Shown here: in pieces, positions 43,790 through 53,865 of the stretch
Numbering within the stretch: the first letter of the stretch is position 1
Layout of the letters: each line of letters opens with the position of its first letter
Assembly: GCF_000313935.1 (NCBI RefSeq)
Contig: NZ_AMSS01000011.1
Span: 1-64,000 of the forward strand
DNA length: 64,000 bases
Direction: 5' to 3'
Origin: Acinetobacter sp. WC-141
Lineage (GTDB): Bacteria > Pseudomonadota > Gammaproteobacteria > Pseudomonadales > Moraxellaceae
Notes under the pieces: model-generated
What the model saw: the letters and a program-made list of their open reading frames with translations, nothing else
The model's database searches: none
Told to the model about the DNA's origin: nothing
Program-made: the position numbers and the translations under genes

Positions 43790-44910
43790 TGAACTCTCCC
43801 AATGTAAATAACTATCACCCGGACTTGGTGGTTGAAGAAGCAAAGAACGGCTGGCGTATAGTACGTCTGAATCGTCCTAAATCATTACATGCTTTAGATG
43901 AGTCGATCGTAACGGCATTATTACGTGTATTTGAAGATTTTCGTGATGATGAGAGCGTTAAAGCAATTTGGTTGGATTCAACTACACCAAAAGCTTTTTG
44001 TGCAGGCGGTGACGTTAGAAAGTTGCGTCAACTTGTTATAAATCAAGAAGTAGATACTGCGAATAAGTTTTTTCAGCAAGAATACGCTTTAGACTTACTC
44101 CTACATAATTATGCTAAACCCGTGGTTGTTTGGGGAGAGGGCTATGTTATGGGTGGTGGTTTGGGCTTGTTTATGGCAGCACCATTTCGTCTAGTAACCC
44201 CATATTCTCGTTTGGCAATGCCTGAGATTAATATTGGTTTATATCCAGATGTGGGGGCGAGCCGTTTCTTAGCAGATCGTGGCCCAATAGGGTTGTTTAC
44301 TGGTTTAACTGGTTCAATCATGACAGCCGCTGGTGCATATAGCATCGGTTGGGCAACACATATTTGTGAAGCACAGCGTGATAATGTTTTGCAAAAAGTT
44401 TTAAATATTAATTGGGCTCATTATCCTGCGGGGGACTTCCGTGCAATTGATGATACTTTAAATAGTTTGCATCGTCCTGTTGCGGCCGGTCCATTACAAA
44501 ATTCACTAGATGTGATTCATAGCGTTTGTCGTGGTTTTAACTTTGAACAAGATTATCAAGCTATTGTGAGCTTGCGTGATGCAAGCAGTGATTGGCTTCG
44601 CCAAGCAAGTGAGAACTTGCAAAAAGGATCTCCTAGTACTGCTGCAATCACTTGGTTGCTGTGGCAATGGGGTAAACAAATACATTCTTGGGATGAAGTT
44701 TTTGATCTAGAAGCTCAAATTTCTGAATGGAAAATTCGTCACCCCGACTTTGTAGAAGGGGTTCGTGCACGCTTGGTTGATAAAGATTTGTCACCAGAAT
44801 GGAAACCGTGTGAAGACTTAAGTCTAAGAGGTATATTGGCTGATTGTCCGCCAGTTACTTCAATAGATAGCTGGAATGCGTTACTTAGACAACACGGCGT
44901 AATCATCTAA
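43786..44910 (+). CDS. Enoyl-CoA hydratase/isomerase family, 3-hydroxyisobutyryl-CoA hydrolase-like
   Basis: A 374-residue crotonase-fold protein. Its length and blocks [29 protein letters not shown] and [18 protein letters not shown] are those of HIBYL-CoA hydrolases (valine catabolism) rather than short enoyl-CoA hydratases. Catalytic Glu and Asp are in [11 protein letters not shown]. No valine-pathway genes adjoin it: it sits between ung and tadA, to which it is only six bases away. The physiological substrate is therefore uncertain. Confidence 0.88.
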   Translation: MMNSPNVNNYHPDLVVEEAKNGWRIVRLNRPKSLHALDESIVTALLRVFEDFRDDESVKAIWLDSTTPKAFCAGGDVRKLRQLVINQEVDTANKFFQQEYALDLLLHNYAKPVVVWGEGYVMGGGLGLFMAAPFRLVTPYSRLAMPEINIGLYPDVGASRFLADRGPIGLFTGLTGSIMTAAGAYSIGWATHICEAQRDNVLQKVLNINWAHYPAGDFRAIDDTLNSLHRPVAAGPLQNSLDVIHSVCRGFNFEQDYQAIVSLRDASSDWLRQASENLQKGSPSTAAITWLLWQWGKQIHSWDEVFDLEAQISEWKIRHPDFVEGVRARLVDKDLSPEWKPCEDLSLRGILADCPPVTSIDSWNALLRQHGVII

Positions 44911-44915
44911 AATAC

Positions 44916-45419
44916 ATGACTGAATATAGTGATGAATATTGGATGCAGCTTGCTTACGAGCAAGCTGAATTAGCCGCTCAGCAGGGTGAGATCCCTGTTG
45001 GAGCGGTTGTGGTGAGCCAAAATCAAGTGATTGGATCAGGCTATAATGCTCCAATTAGTTTGTTAGATCCAACTGCACATGCAGAAATTCAAGCTATTCG
45101 CGCAGCATGCTTATCATTAGAAAATTATCGATTACCCGAAGATGCGACTTTATATGTCACTCTTGAGCCATGCACTATGTGTGTAGGCGCATTAGTACAT
45201 GCGAGAATCAAACATGTGGTTTTTGGTACTACAGAGCCTAAAGCAGGTTCATTGGTAAGTGCTCGTCAATTACTACAACATGGTTATTACAATCACAGAT
45301 TTACCTTTCAACAAGGTTGTTTGCAAGAAAAATGTGCTCAACAACTCAGTCATTTTTTTAAACAAAGACGCGAGCAAAAGAAACAAGAAAAACAACAAAA
45401 AACGTCCTTAAATGATTAA
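44916..45419 (+). CDS. tadA: tRNA-specific adenosine deaminase TadA
   Basis: TadA makes inosine at the wobble position of tRNA-Arg(ACG). The 167-residue protein has the zinc motifs HAEIQAIRA and PCTMCVGALVHARI, with catalytic Glu in HAE. The C-terminal tail is Lys/Gln-rich. It follows the crotonase-like gene with a six-base gap. Confidence 0.95.
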   Translation: MTEYSDEYWMQLAYEQAELAAQQGEIPVGAVVVSQNQVIGSGYNAPISLLDPTAHAEIQAIRAACLSLENYRLPEDATLYVTLEPCTMCVGALVHARIKHVVFGTTEPKAGSLVSARQLLQHGYYNHRFTFQQGCLQEKCAQQLSHFFKQRREQKKQEKQQKTSLND

Positions 45420-45489
45420 AAAATAACATGCTCTTATGGCAAACTAACGCGGTTTTAATGCCATGATTCTATGTAATAAGGACTATTCA

Positions 45490-45930
45490 ATGCGTAATGT
45501 AATTACCGTAAAAAAAGAATTTAATGCTCCTATTGGTGATGTATTTAACTTGCTTTCTAAACATGCAACTTATAATACTGCTTTTGCACCTTTACAAGTT
45601 ATACGTGTGAAAGACTCAGCAGATTCTAAAAGACCTGATGGATTAGGCTCTATTCGTCGTATGGGATTTGGTCCAATCAAGCCACTTAAAGAAGAAATTA
45701 CATTGCTTGAAGAAAATAAAAGCATTGAATATAAACTAATAGACAATCCTTTGATTAAACATCATTTAGGTCGAATCGAGTTTTCTGAAATTACCCCATA
45801 TATAACTTTAGTTACATACCGCATCGAGTTAACGGCAAAAGCTCCAGTGGTAAGTAAATTAATCCTTGCACAGCTAAAACTAGCCATTACACTAGGCTTT
45901 TCGAGATTAGCTAAAGCAATTGCTTCTTAG
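45490..45930 (+). CDS. SRPBCC/START-like family protein
   Basis: A 146-residue protein of the SRPBCC (polyketide cyclase/START) fold, a hydrophobic-pocket fold. The N-terminal [20 protein letters not shown] and central [14 protein letters not shown] fit the family. The ATG at 45490 has a TAAGGA site before it and is preferred to the ATG at 45463. Ligand unknown. It lies 11 bases before cmk. Confidence 0.75.
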   Translation: MRNVITVKKEFNAPIGDVFNLLSKHATYNTAFAPLQVIRVKDSADSKRPDGLGSIRRMGFGPIKPLKEEITLLEENKSIEYKLIDNPLIKHHLGRIEFSEITPYITLVTYRIELTAKAPVVSKLILAQLKLAITLGFSRLAKAIAS

Positions 45931-45940
45931 TGAGAGTTCA

Positions 45941-46621
45941 ATGACAGTTCAAATTATTACTATTGATGGTCCGAGTGGTTCGGGTAAAGGAACATTGGCA
46001 GCAAAACTTGCAGCACATTATCAATATCATTTACTCGATTCGGGTGCCTTATATCGTTTATTGGGGTTGTCATTACATAAACACGATTTATTAGAGAAAT
46101 TAGACAGTCAGCTTGATGAATGTATTCAATATGCACGTCACCTAGATATTAAATTTGAAACCTCCACAGCAGGGATCTTAGTTTTTCTAGATGGCGAAGA
46201 TGTATCTCAAACAATTCGTACAGAGCGGGTTGGTGAATATGCATCGAAAGTTGCGGCAATTCCAGAACTTAGACAGGCATTATTTGAGCGACAAAGAGCC
46301 TTTGCACAAGATCCTGGTTTGGTTGCAGATGGTCGTGACATGGCAACTGCTATTTTTCCAGAAGCCAATGCGAAGATTTATCTGACAGCTTCCGCTGAAT
46401 CGCGTGCGGAGCGAAGAGTAAAACAGTTGCAGGGTATGGGCCTAGATGCTAAAATAAACGACATTTTAGCTAATATACAGGCGCGGGACAAAAGAGATAT
46501 GGAGCGAGAAGTTGCTCCGCTCAAGCCAGCCGATGATGCTTACATTATTGATAGTTCGGAATTAACGATCGATCAGGTATTTAAGTTGATGGTTGAGTAT
46601 GTCAATAGCCGTACCATTTAG
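45941..46621 (+). CDS. cmk: Cytidylate kinase
   Basis: Cmk phosphorylates CMP and dCMP. The 226-residue protein has the P-loop [19 protein letters not shown] and ALYRLLGL and the LID segment [15 protein letters not shown] 45941 with GAGAG before it is preferred to the TTG at 45920. cmk-rpsA-ihfB is a conserved gammaproteobacterial order. Confidence 0.95.
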   Translation: MTVQIITIDGPSGSGKGTLAAKLAAHYQYHLLDSGALYRLLGLSLHKHDLLEKLDSQLDECIQYARHLDIKFETSTAGILVFLDGEDVSQTIRTERVGEYASKVAAIPELRQALFERQRAFAQDPGLVADGRDMATAIFPEANAKIYLTASAESRAERRVKQLQGMGLDAKINDILANIQARDKRDMEREVAPLKPADDAYIIDSSELTIDQVFKLMVEYVNSRTI

Positions 46622-46637
46622 CAAATAGAATTATCAG

Positions 46638-46665
46638 TTGACGCATAGCTTGATCAGTCTATAAA
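46638..46665 (+). promoter_or_regulatory. rpsA promoter candidate
   Basis: TTGACG (46638-46643), 16 bases, TATAAA (46660-46665), in the 110-base gap between cmk and rpsA. It would leave an rpsA leader of about 60 bases, room for the known autogenous control by S1. Confidence 0.55.
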
Positions 46666-46732
46666 GACTATGTTGATACTTAACTAAACCGGCCTTGTCT
46701 GATCCAAGACCGCGGAATTTATCAGGTATATC

Positions 46733-48406
46733 ATGACCGAATCTTTTGCAGCCCTCTTTGAAGAAAGTGAATTAAACCTCAACGTTGAAAAGGGTGCAGT
46801 CATCCAAGGTGTTGTTGTAAACATCGATAGCGACTGGGTAACTGTTGACACTGGCCTAAAGTCTGAAGGCATTGTTGACCGTGCTGAATTTTTAAATGAA
46901 CAACGTGAACTTGAAGTTCAGGTTGGTGATACTGTTGACGTAGTTGTTGAAGCTCTTGACAACGGTATGGGTCAAACAGTTTTATCACGTGAAAAAGCTA
47001 AGCGTGCTGAAACTTGGACTAAACTTGAAAAAATCTTTGAAGATGGCGAAATCGTTACTGGTGTTATCTCTGGTAAAGTTAAAGGCGGTTTCACTGTTGA
47101 CATCGGTCCTGTTCGTGCATTCTTACCAGGTTCATTAGTTGACACTCGTCCTATCCGTGACACTACTCACCTTGAAGGTAAAGAGTTAGAGTTTAAAGTA
47201 ATCAAACTTGATGCTAAACGTAATAACGTTGTTGTATCTCGTCGTGCTGTTATGGAAGCTGAATCTTCTGCTGACCGTGAAGCATTACTTGCTCAACTTG
47301 AAGAAGGTCAAACAGTTACAGGTACAATCAAGAACCTTACTGATTACGGCGCATTCGTTGATCTTGGCGGTATTGATGGTCTTCTCCATATCACAGATAT
47401 GGCTTGGAAACGTATCAAGCACCCTTCAGAAGTTGTTGAAGTTGGTCAAGAAGTTACTGTTAAAGTACTTAAATTTGACCGTGAGCGTAACCGCGTATCT
47501 TTAGGCCTTAAACAATTAGGCGAAGATCCATGGTTAGCGATCATGAGCCGTTACCCTAAAGGTTCTATCGTTAAAGCTCGTGTAACTAACTTAACTGACT
47601 ACGGTTGTTTCGCTGAAATCGCTGAAGGTGTTGAAGGTTTAGTTCACGTTTCTGAAATGGATCACACTAACAAAAACATCCACCCATCTAAAGTTGTTCA
47701 GATTGGTGATGAAGTTGATGTTATGGTTCTTGAAGTTGATGAAGAACGTCGTCGTATCAGCCTTGGTATCAAACAAACTCGTGCTAACCCATGGGAAGAG
47801 TTTGCTAAAGCTCATGAGAAAGGCGAAAAAGTATCTGGTACTATCAAGTCTATCACTGACTTTGGTATCTTCATCGGCTTGAATGGCGGTATCGACGGTT
47901 TAGTACACTTGTCTGATATTTCTTGGAACGAACAAGGCGAAGAAGCTATCCGTCGTTACAAGAAAGGTGACACTGTTGAAGCTGTTATCTTGTCTGTAGA
48001 CGCTGAAGGTAACCGTATCAGCCTTGGTATCAAGCAATTGAACAGCGATCCGTTCAATGATTTCTTAGCTGCTAACGAACGCGGTGCTTTAGTTAAAGGT
48101 ACTGTAACTGCAGTTGATGCTCGTGGCGCAACTGTTAAGTTAGCTGACGAAGTAGAAGCTACTCTTAAAGCTTCTGAAATCAACCGTGACCGCGTTGAAG
48201 ATGCAACTAAATTCTTAGAAGTTGGTCAAGAAGTTGAAGCGAAAATCATCAACGTTGACCGTAAATCTCGCTCTATCAACTTGTCTGTTAAAGCAAAAGA
48301 CGAAGCTGAAGAGAAAGAAGCAGTTGCTAGCTTGCGTACAGCAACAACAAGTCAAGAAAATGGTCCTAAGACTATTGGTGACTTGATCAAAGCACAAATG
48401 AAGTAA
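46733..48406 (+). CDS. rpsA: 30S ribosomal protein S1
   Basis: S1 binds mRNA leaders to bring them to the 30S subunit. The 557-residue protein has six S1/OB domains; the repeated pattern [13 protein letters not shown]...[12 protein letters not shown] is clear, e.g. [19 protein letters not shown] in the third. Codon use is notably more biased (GTT, CGT, GAA) than in neighbours, a mark of high expression. It is followed by a strong terminator before ihfB. Confidence 0.97.
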   Translation: MTESFAALFEESELNLNVEKGAVIQGVVVNIDSDWVTVDTGLKSEGIVDRAEFLNEQRELEVQVGDTVDVVVEALDNGMGQTVLSREKAKRAETWTKLEKIFEDGEIVTGVISGKVKGGFTVDIGPVRAFLPGSLVDTRPIRDTTHLEGKELEFKVIKLDAKRNNVVVSRRAVMEAESSADREALLAQLEEGQTVTGTIKNLTDYGAFVDLGGIDGLLHITDMAWKRIKHPSEVVEVGQEVTVKVLKFDRERNRVSLGLKQLGEDPWLAIMSRYPKGSIVKARVTNLTDYGCFAEIAEGVEGLVHVSEMDHTNKNIHPSKVVQIGDEVDVMVLEVDEERRRISLGIKQTRANPWEEFAKAHEKGEKVSGTIKSITDFGIFIGLNGGIDGLVHLSDISWNEQGEEAIRRYKKGDTVEAVILSVDAEGNRISLGIKQLNSDPFNDFLAANERGALVKGTVTAVDARGATVKLADEVEATLKASEINRDRVEDATKFLEVGQEVEAKIINVDRKSRSINLSVKAKDEAEEKEAVASLRTATTSQENGPKTIGDLIKAQMK

Positions 48407-48464
48407 TAAGTTAACAAAGTACGGTTTCATGTAACGGAATTGTACTTTTTATACAAATTACTGT

Positions 48465-48506
48465 AAACGGTAGCGTAGTATTCAACATACTGCGCTACCG
48501 TTTTGT
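48465..48506 (+). terminator. terminator of rpsA
   Basis: AAACGGTAGCG pairs with CGCTACCGTTT (48493-48503), prolonged by AGTAT/ATACT around TCAAC, with T-rich tail. Confidence 0.88.
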
Positions 48507-48562
48507 ATTTAAACAGGTTATTATCAGACGACATAGAGTAGCAATAAATAACGAGGTCGTAG

Positions 48563-48865
48563 ATGACTACTGAAGCTCTTAATAAGTCTGATTTGATTGA
48601 ACGCATTGCGCTAAAAAACCCACACTTAGCTGAACCTTTGGTGGAAGAAGCGGTTAAAATTATGATTGATCAAATGATAGAAGCACTATCAACTGATAAT
48701 CGTATTGAAATCCGTGGTTTTGGTAGCTTTGCTTTACACCACCGTGATCCAAGAGTTGGTCGCAATCCTAAAACAGGAAGATCAGTAGAAGTGGCAGCCA
48801 AAGCTGTTCCACATTTCAAACCGGGTAAAGCGCTGCGTGATGCAGTCAATGAATCCGGTAAATAA
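48563..48865 (+). CDS. ihfB: Integration host factor subunit beta
   Basis: IHF-beta bends DNA as a heterodimer with IHF-alpha. The 100-residue HU-fold protein shows the intercalating arm [21 protein letters not shown] with the Pro-containing RNPKTG loop. It starts with a GAGG site upstream. It lies after rpsA as in most gammaproteobacteria, and is 25 bases before lapA. Confidence 0.96.
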   Translation: MTTEALNKSDLIERIALKNPHLAEPLVEEAVKIMIDQMIEALSTDNRIEIRGFGSFALHHRDPRVGRNPKTGRSVEVAAKAVPHFKPGKALRDAVNESGK

Positions 48866-48890
48866 ATAAAAATTTATAAGCGGGGTGCCT

Positions 48891-49256
48891 ATGCGTTATC
48901 TTTTAATTGCATTGCTTATTGTTGTGTTTGGTTATTCTTTAGCACTAGTATTGCAAAATCCAACAGAGCTTTCTGTTGATTTGTTATTTACCCAAGTTCC
49001 AGCTATGCGTTTAGGCTTATTATTACTACTCACATTAGTACTTGGAACGGTGGTCGGTCTTTTGTTAGGTGTACAAGTTTTCAGAGTATTTCAAAAAAGC
49101 TGGGAAATTAAACGTCTTCGTAAAGATATTGACCATTTGAGAAAAGAACAGATTCAAAGTGCTCAATTGGCAGCAGCAGAAGCCGCTGCAAATGTAAGAC
49201 ATGAAAAAACCGTTTTAGATGTTTATCCCCAAGATAAAAATTCTACTCCGTTATAA
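48891..49256 (+). CDS. lapA: LapA family inner-membrane protein
   Basis: A 121-residue protein of DUF1049/LapA (YciS). It has two N-terminal membrane helices (LLIALLIVVFGYSLALVLQ and LGLLLLLTLVLGTVVGLLLG) and a cytoplasmic coiled-coil tail (KRLRKDIDHLRKEQIQ). In E. coli LapA acts with LapB and FtsH to control LpxC. Here lapB is not the next gene; pyrF is. The ATG at 48891 with GGGG before it is preferred over GTG 48885. Confidence 0.85.
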   Translation: MRYLLIALLIVVFGYSLALVLQNPTELSVDLLFTQVPAMRLGLLLLLTLVLGTVVGLLLGVQVFRVFQKSWEIKRLRKDIDHLRKEQIQSAQLAAAEAAANVRHEKTVLDVYPQDKNSTPL

Positions 49257-49263
49257 TTCGCAC

Positions 49264-49293
49264 ACTACTCTTTATTTACGAGTAAAGAGTAGT
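49264..49293 (+). terminator. hairpin after lapA
   Basis: ACTACTCTTTA (49264-49274) pairs perfectly with TAAAGAGTAGT (49283-49293). The following bases are only moderately T-rich, so it may be a weak terminator. Confidence 0.6.
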
Positions 49294-49456
49294 ATATTTC
49301 TCAATTTATTCGCATTTTCTTCTTTTTATTGTTCTAAAAATAAGTGCCCGTTGCATTATTATCTCTAAATTTGAAAGCCTTCCTTATACATTCCTTTATT
49401 CCCTGATAATTTGTCTATTATAATGATGCTGTTTTTATGTGATGGAAGAAAGTCTC

Positions 49457-50140
49457 TTGAGTATCATTGTTGCGTTAGATGCAAAAAGCCAATATGACGC
49501 TTTAAAAATTGTTGAACAACTTGATCCTACTTTATGCCGTGTAAAAGTGGGTAAAGAGCTTTTTACTCATGAAGGTCCATCTGTTGTAAAAAAACTTCAA
49601 GAACAAAATTTTGAAGTTTTTCTTGATCTTAAATTTCATGATATCCCAAATACTACTGCTCAGGCTGTTTGTGCAGCCGCTGATTTAGGAGTGTGGATGG
49701 TCAACGTCCATGCTTCCGGTGGTCGTAAAATGATGGAAACTTGTGTAGAGCGTTTAAAAGCAGGTAACTATCAAACTCAATTAATTGCGGTTACTGTATT
49801 AACTTCAATGGGGCGTGAAGATTTAAAAGATATTGGTTTAGATGTTGAGCCAGTAGAGCATGTAAAACGCTTAGCTAAACTCACTAAAGAAAGTGGCTTG
49901 GATGGGGTGGTTTGTTCTGCACAAGAAGCTAAAATTCTTCGTGAGTTGATTGGACAAGACTTCTCTTTAGTAACCCCTGGTATTCGTCCGGAAGGTTCAA
50001 ATGCGGACGACCAAAAACGTATTGTGACTCCGAAGCAAGCTATGCTTGATGGTTCTACGCACTTGGTCATTGGTCGACCGATTACTAAAGCAGAAAATCC
50101 AACAGAAATGTTGAAGTCTATTCTTGCTTCAATTGCTTAA
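49457..50140 (+). CDS. pyrF: Orotidine-5'-phosphate decarboxylase
   Basis: PyrF makes UMP from OMP. The 227-residue TIM-barrel protein has the catalytic block [13 protein letters not shown] and the phosphate-binding LVTPGIRP and HLVIGRPI. The start is uncertain: GTG 49439 and ATG 49442 are in frame, but a TTG at 49457 with GGAAG eight bases before gives [11 protein letters not shown], the usual N-terminus. Its stop overlaps the convergent exporter gene by four bases. Confidence 0.94.
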   Translation: MSIIVALDAKSQYDALKIVEQLDPTLCRVKVGKELFTHEGPSVVKKLQEQNFEVFLDLKFHDIPNTTAQAVCAAADLGVWMVNVHASGGRKMMETCVERLKAGNYQTQLIAVTVLTSMGREDLKDIGLDVEPVEHVKRLAKLTKESGLDGVVCSAQEAKILRELIGQDFSLVTPGIRPEGSNADDQKRIVTPKQAMLDGSTHLVIGRPITKAENPTEMLKSILASIA

Positions 50141-51048
50141 AAATTTAGGAATAAGCTAATTAATAGCGGAGCGAGTAGGCTTAATAATAAGCCGCTCATC
50201 ATGGCATGTGGTACATAATGTGTACCACATGACTGTTTTACCATGGCTAATGTAACATCCATTGAGGTTGCGCCAGCACTTGAGATGGCAGGACGTGGAA
50301 AGCGCCATCCCATGGTATACATTAAAAATATAGCAACGATCTCTCTAAATAAATCAGTTAATAACGCAATACCACCTAGTTCTGCCGAGTGTAATTGTGT
50401 AAACAAGATTCCTGACATTGAATACCAGCCATAACCTTGTGCTAATGCTAATGTTTCATTCAATGCAAAATGCTTGCTAAGCAAAAAGTAGTTGATGAAG
50501 CCTGCGATACATGAGCCGATAAATGCAGCCAAAGGTACAATTAAAATCTTCCAGCTTAGCCACGTACGGTTGAAATGAGTGAAGGCAAGTTCAATACCAA
50601 TTAAGAAAATAAAAAGTAATAATAAATACCAACTATTAAATGAGATATGTGAATTGAATTGAGTGGCGATAGCTCCTAATAGAACACCGACGCCTAAGGC
50701 AAAAAAAGCTTTTGCAATATTCTTTAAAGCATTTACAAAGAGTTGAAGTGAAATTTTGCCTTTGACACTTTGTTTATCAAAAATTGTATAAGCCAATAAA
50801 CAGGTAAAAAAAGAACCAAAAGATGTAGTAAGTGCAATAATAATAGCTGGTGGAAGTATGGCAGAAGGATTCTCAATTTGGTCCAGTGCGAGTGTTAACT
50901 CTAAAGCGACACTTGCCAAGAGAATATAAGAAAAATAGGGCAGTATTTTAAATATAAACTTTTGGATATTTAAAGATAGTTTGGGCGCTAAAAAATAGCC
51001 GGAAGTAAGTGCTAAAAAAATTTGAATGATGAGATAAAAAGATTGCAT
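50137..51048 (-). CDS. Lysine exporter LysO family protein
   Basis: A 303-residue membrane protein of the LysO/YbjE (DUF340) family. Conserved [10 protein letters not shown] and [12 protein letters not shown] motifs lie in the second half, with about eight helices. E. coli LysO exports lysine and confers thialysine resistance. It is transcribed toward pyrF, four bases overlapping. Substrate here is inferred from family. Confidence 0.85.
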   Translation of the reverse strand: MQSFYLIIQIFLALTSGYFLAPKLSLNIQKFIFKILPYFSYILLASVALELTLALDQIENPSAILPPAIIIALTTSFGSFFTCLLAYTIFDKQSVKGKISLQLFVNALKNIAKAFFALGVGVLLGAIATQFNSHISFNSWYLLLLFIFLIGIELAFTHFNRTWLSWKILIVPLAAFIGSCIAGFINYFLLSKHFALNETLALAQGYGWYSMSGILFTQLHSAELGGIALLTDLFREIVAIFLMYTMGWRFPRPAISSAGATSMDVTLAMVKQSCGTHYVPHAMMSGLLLSLLAPLLISLFLNF

Positions 51049-51051
51049 ATA

Positions 51052-51084
51052 ATAATAGGTAGATTGTTTTAACCCACCTATTAT
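51052..51084. terminator. hairpin between lysO-like gene and monooxygenase
   Basis: ATAATAGGT (51052-51060) pairs with ACCTATTAT (51076-51084). It follows the monooxygenase stop on the minus strand, and lies just before the lysO-like start, so it may terminate the former or act in the leader of the latter. Confidence 0.5.
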
Positions 51085-51096
51085 GTCTGGAACATT

Positions 51097-52605
51097 TTAA
51101 GCTGCATAGCTCTGTGAGCTTTTATTTAAGAGTAAGTAATCTTTAGAATTAACTTTGCGTGTTTCTAACCAGTACTTCCATGTATAAGTTGGCCATAGCG
51201 AAAAGTTTTTTCCATCGGCAGATTGATACCAGCTATTACAGCCTCCAGCTTGCCATACAGTCCCTTGAAGCTGGGTTTGAACCCGCTCGTTAAATGCATC
51301 TTGAACTTCTGGTTTGATCTCAATCGCTTTTTGCCCAGATTTTTCTACGAGTTGAATAAGTTGTAAAATGTAATTTACTTGAGATTCAATCATAAAAATA
51401 ACCGAATTATGACCTAATACTGTATTAGGACCGACTAATTGAAATAGATTCGGAAAGTTTTTAGTCATAATGCCATAATAACTTTCTGCACCATTTTTCC
51501 ATGCCTGTTTTAATTCGATTTGATTACGTCCAATGCAAGTGAAATGTTTCAAGTAAATACGTGGGTCAGTAATAAAACCTGTACCGTAAATTAAACAATC
51601 AATAGGCCGTTCTTTTCCATCTTTAGTAATAATACTGTTTTCTTTAATTTCTTGGATGCCATCCGTCACTAACTCAACATTTTTACGATTAAATGTAGGG
51701 AAGTATTTATTTGAAATAAGAATCCGTTTACATCCCATCACAAAGTCTGGTGTGAGTTTCTTAGCTACCTCTTTATCTTTTACTTGGAAGCGAATGAACG
51801 CTTCTGCCAACTTCTGGCCATATTTCATAACTTGGGGTTGAACAATGGGTACAACGCGCGACTCATTACTCCAATAAAGACGACTACGATGAATTTGGCG
51901 ATAAATATTAGAAGATTTGAACAATGCTTTACTCAAGTTTGAGTATTTGCGCTCATCTCGAGGGATTACCCATGCTGCGGTTCTTTGAAATACATAGAGC
52001 TGCTTAACATCTCTAGCTATTTCTGGAATATATTGAATTGCACTACCACCCGTACCAATTGATGCGACTGATTTACCATTTAAGTTGTAGTCATGTTTCC
52101 ACTGTGAAGAGTGAAAAACTTTTCCTTTGAATTTTTCGATGCCCTGAATATGAGGTATTTGCGAGATATGCAAAGGGCCTGATGCAAAAACTATAAATTG
52201 AGCTTCGAGCGAAGGTTGATTTTTAAAATCTAGAGTCCACACATGACGCATTTCATCATATTGGACATGGGTTACATCATGGTTAAACTTACAGTAATTT
52301 TTAATCTTATATTTTTCTGTAATATCTTGAATATATTCAAAAATCTCTGGTGCTTCAGCATAACGTTTTGACCAGTCAGTTTTGGGTGCAAAAGAGAGGG
52401 AATACATATGAGATTGAACATCACATGCCGCACCAGGGTAGCGATTTTCGCGCCAAGTTCCACCGACGTCATTTGATTTTTCTAAAATAACAAAGTCTTG
52501 CTGTTGATTTTGCAGTAAACGGATAGCCATTGCTAGACCACCAAATCCAGCACCAATAATAGCGATTTTAGTTTTTTGAATAGCATCTTGCTTTGTGTTT
52601 AGCAT
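51097..52605 (-). CDS. Flavin-containing monooxygenase, Baeyer-Villiger type
   Basis: A 502-residue FAD/NADPH monooxygenase. It has an FAD Rossmann motif (IIGAGFGGLAMAI) near the N-terminus and a NADPH one (SIGTGGSAIQYIPE), separated by the type I Baeyer-Villiger fingerprint FxGxxxHxxxW, read here as FKGKVFHSSQW. Such enzymes insert oxygen into ketones to make esters or lactones. It is divergent from an AraC-type regulator, its likely activator. Substrate unknown. Confidence 0.92.
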   Translation of the reverse strand: MLNTKQDAIQKTKIAIIGAGFGGLAMAIRLLQNQQQDFVILEKSNDVGGTWRENRYPGAACDVQSHMYSLSFAPKTDWSKRYAEAPEIFEYIQDITEKYKIKNYCKFNHDVTHVQYDEMRHVWTLDFKNQPSLEAQFIVFASGPLHISQIPHIQGIEKFKGKVFHSSQWKHDYNLNGKSVASIGTGGSAIQYIPEIARDVKQLYVFQRTAAWVIPRDERKYSNLSKALFKSSNIYRQIHRSRLYWSNESRVVPIVQPQVMKYGQKLAEAFIRFQVKDKEVAKKLTPDFVMGCKRILISNKYFPTFNRKNVELVTDGIQEIKENSIITKDGKERPIDCLIYGTGFITDPRIYLKHFTCIGRNQIELKQAWKNGAESYYGIMTKNFPNLFQLVGPNTVLGHNSVIFMIESQVNYILQLIQLVEKSGQKAIEIKPEVQDAFNERVQTQLQGTVWQAGGCNSWYQSADGKNFSLWPTYTWKYWLETRKVNSKDYLLLNKSSQSYAA

Positions 52606-52765
52606 TGGAAACCCTGCATAAGCTGAAAAGAGGATTGCATGGAAGACTAACGTTTTTTAATCAGTTTAAACATGATTGGATCGACGTGAAAATTGATAGA
52701 TTCGGCAATTAATTTTCTTTCTTCTTTATAGTAAAACATTTGAGTCTAGGGAAATTGATAGAAGA

Positions 52766-53788
52766 ATGAAACGGTCGATACTTGGTTTAATGTATTTAAT
52801 TCAAGGAATGCGCAATGCTGGCATTGATGTCGACTCACGTTTGGCTGGTATTGGAATCAAGGTTGATGCTTTAGATCCGAGTTCCACAATTCATGATCGC
52901 CTAGAATGGGATATTCAACAAATTATTAGTGAAAATGTTGAACCTGAGAAGGGCTTATTTATTGGCCAGCATTATGCTCTAGCTGGTTACGGACCATTGC
53001 TGATGTTGCTTGTAACAAGTAATGATGTTCAGACTGCATTAAGTAAAGGGATAAAATATCAAAGGCTTACTCATTTATTTGGTGCTTTAGGGCTTTGTGA
53101 AACGGATGAGCGCACCATCTTAAATTATTTGCCTGTTGATTTGAAAACCCAAGTTGGACAGTTGCGGGCACAATGTGAAGTTTCAGGAACTTATAAATTT
53201 ATTCAAGATATTTATACAATGATGGGATTAGAAATGCCCACTATGCGTATAGAACTTCCATTTGAAAAACCAACGGACTCAGATATTTTATCTCGCTATT
53301 TCGCATACTATGGTGAGGATGTGCACTTTAATGGTAAATATGCAGGATTTAGCCTAAGTAAGGATGTACTTGAAATCAAAATCCCTTCTGCGGACATCAT
53401 TACACATCGTATTTATGAATCAAAATGTATTACAGAAATAACAAGATTAAATCAACAAGATCATCAAACTCCACATATCATACAATGTGTGCAAGATTAT
53501 CTTGAGTTGCAACAAGGAATTATCCCGAGCATGGCGGAAACTGCTTTTGCATTGAAAATGCCTGAAAGGACATTAAGGCATCAACTGCAACAGTTAAATA
53601 CGAGTTATAAGCAAATTCGTGAACAAATTATCAAGAATAAGGCATTAAAGCTTATGGAATATAGGGAATACTCAATAGAAGTTATTGCTGAATTGCTCGG
53701 TTATTCTGAACCAGCGGCATTTAATCATGCATTTAAACGATGGTTTGGGCAGAGTCCTCGACAATATGGCAAAGAGTCATCGTCGTAA
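52766..53788 (+). CDS. AraC family transcriptional regulator
   Basis: A 340-residue AraC regulator with an N-terminal Arabinose_bd-type domain and C-terminal helix-turn-helix pair: MAETAFALKMPERTLRHQL and IEVIAELLGYSEPAAFNHAFKRWFG. It is divergent from the Baeyer-Villiger-type monooxygenase with a 160-base shared control region. Regulation of the monooxygenase is the natural inference, as for other BVMO/AraC pairs in the genus. Confidence 0.92.
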   Translation: MKRSILGLMYLIQGMRNAGIDVDSRLAGIGIKVDALDPSSTIHDRLEWDIQQIISENVEPEKGLFIGQHYALAGYGPLLMLLVTSNDVQTALSKGIKYQRLTHLFGALGLCETDERTILNYLPVDLKTQVGQLRAQCEVSGTYKFIQDIYTMMGLEMPTMRIELPFEKPTDSDILSRYFAYYGEDVHFNGKYAGFSLSKDVLEIKIPSADIITHRIYESKCITEITRLNQQDHQTPHIIQCVQDYLELQQGIIPSMAETAFALKMPERTLRHQLQQLNTSYKQIREQIIKNKALKLMEYREYSIEVIAELLGYSEPAAFNHAFKRWFGQSPRQYGKESSS

Positions 53789-53865
53789 TTCTTGATGCTA
53801 AAAGCTAATGTGGTTGAACAAAATGTTCGCTATACTCCTATCAGTTAAAATTGAAATAAAACGAT

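Noticed and set aside
47208..47504. 98-codon frame inside rpsA in another phase
   Set aside because: Results from the strong codon bias of rpsA; Leu/Val-rich content without a family.
51052..51084. riboswitch (lysine type) before the lysO-like gene
   Set aside because: Only about 50 bases are available with one simple hairpin; too short for a lysine riboswitch.
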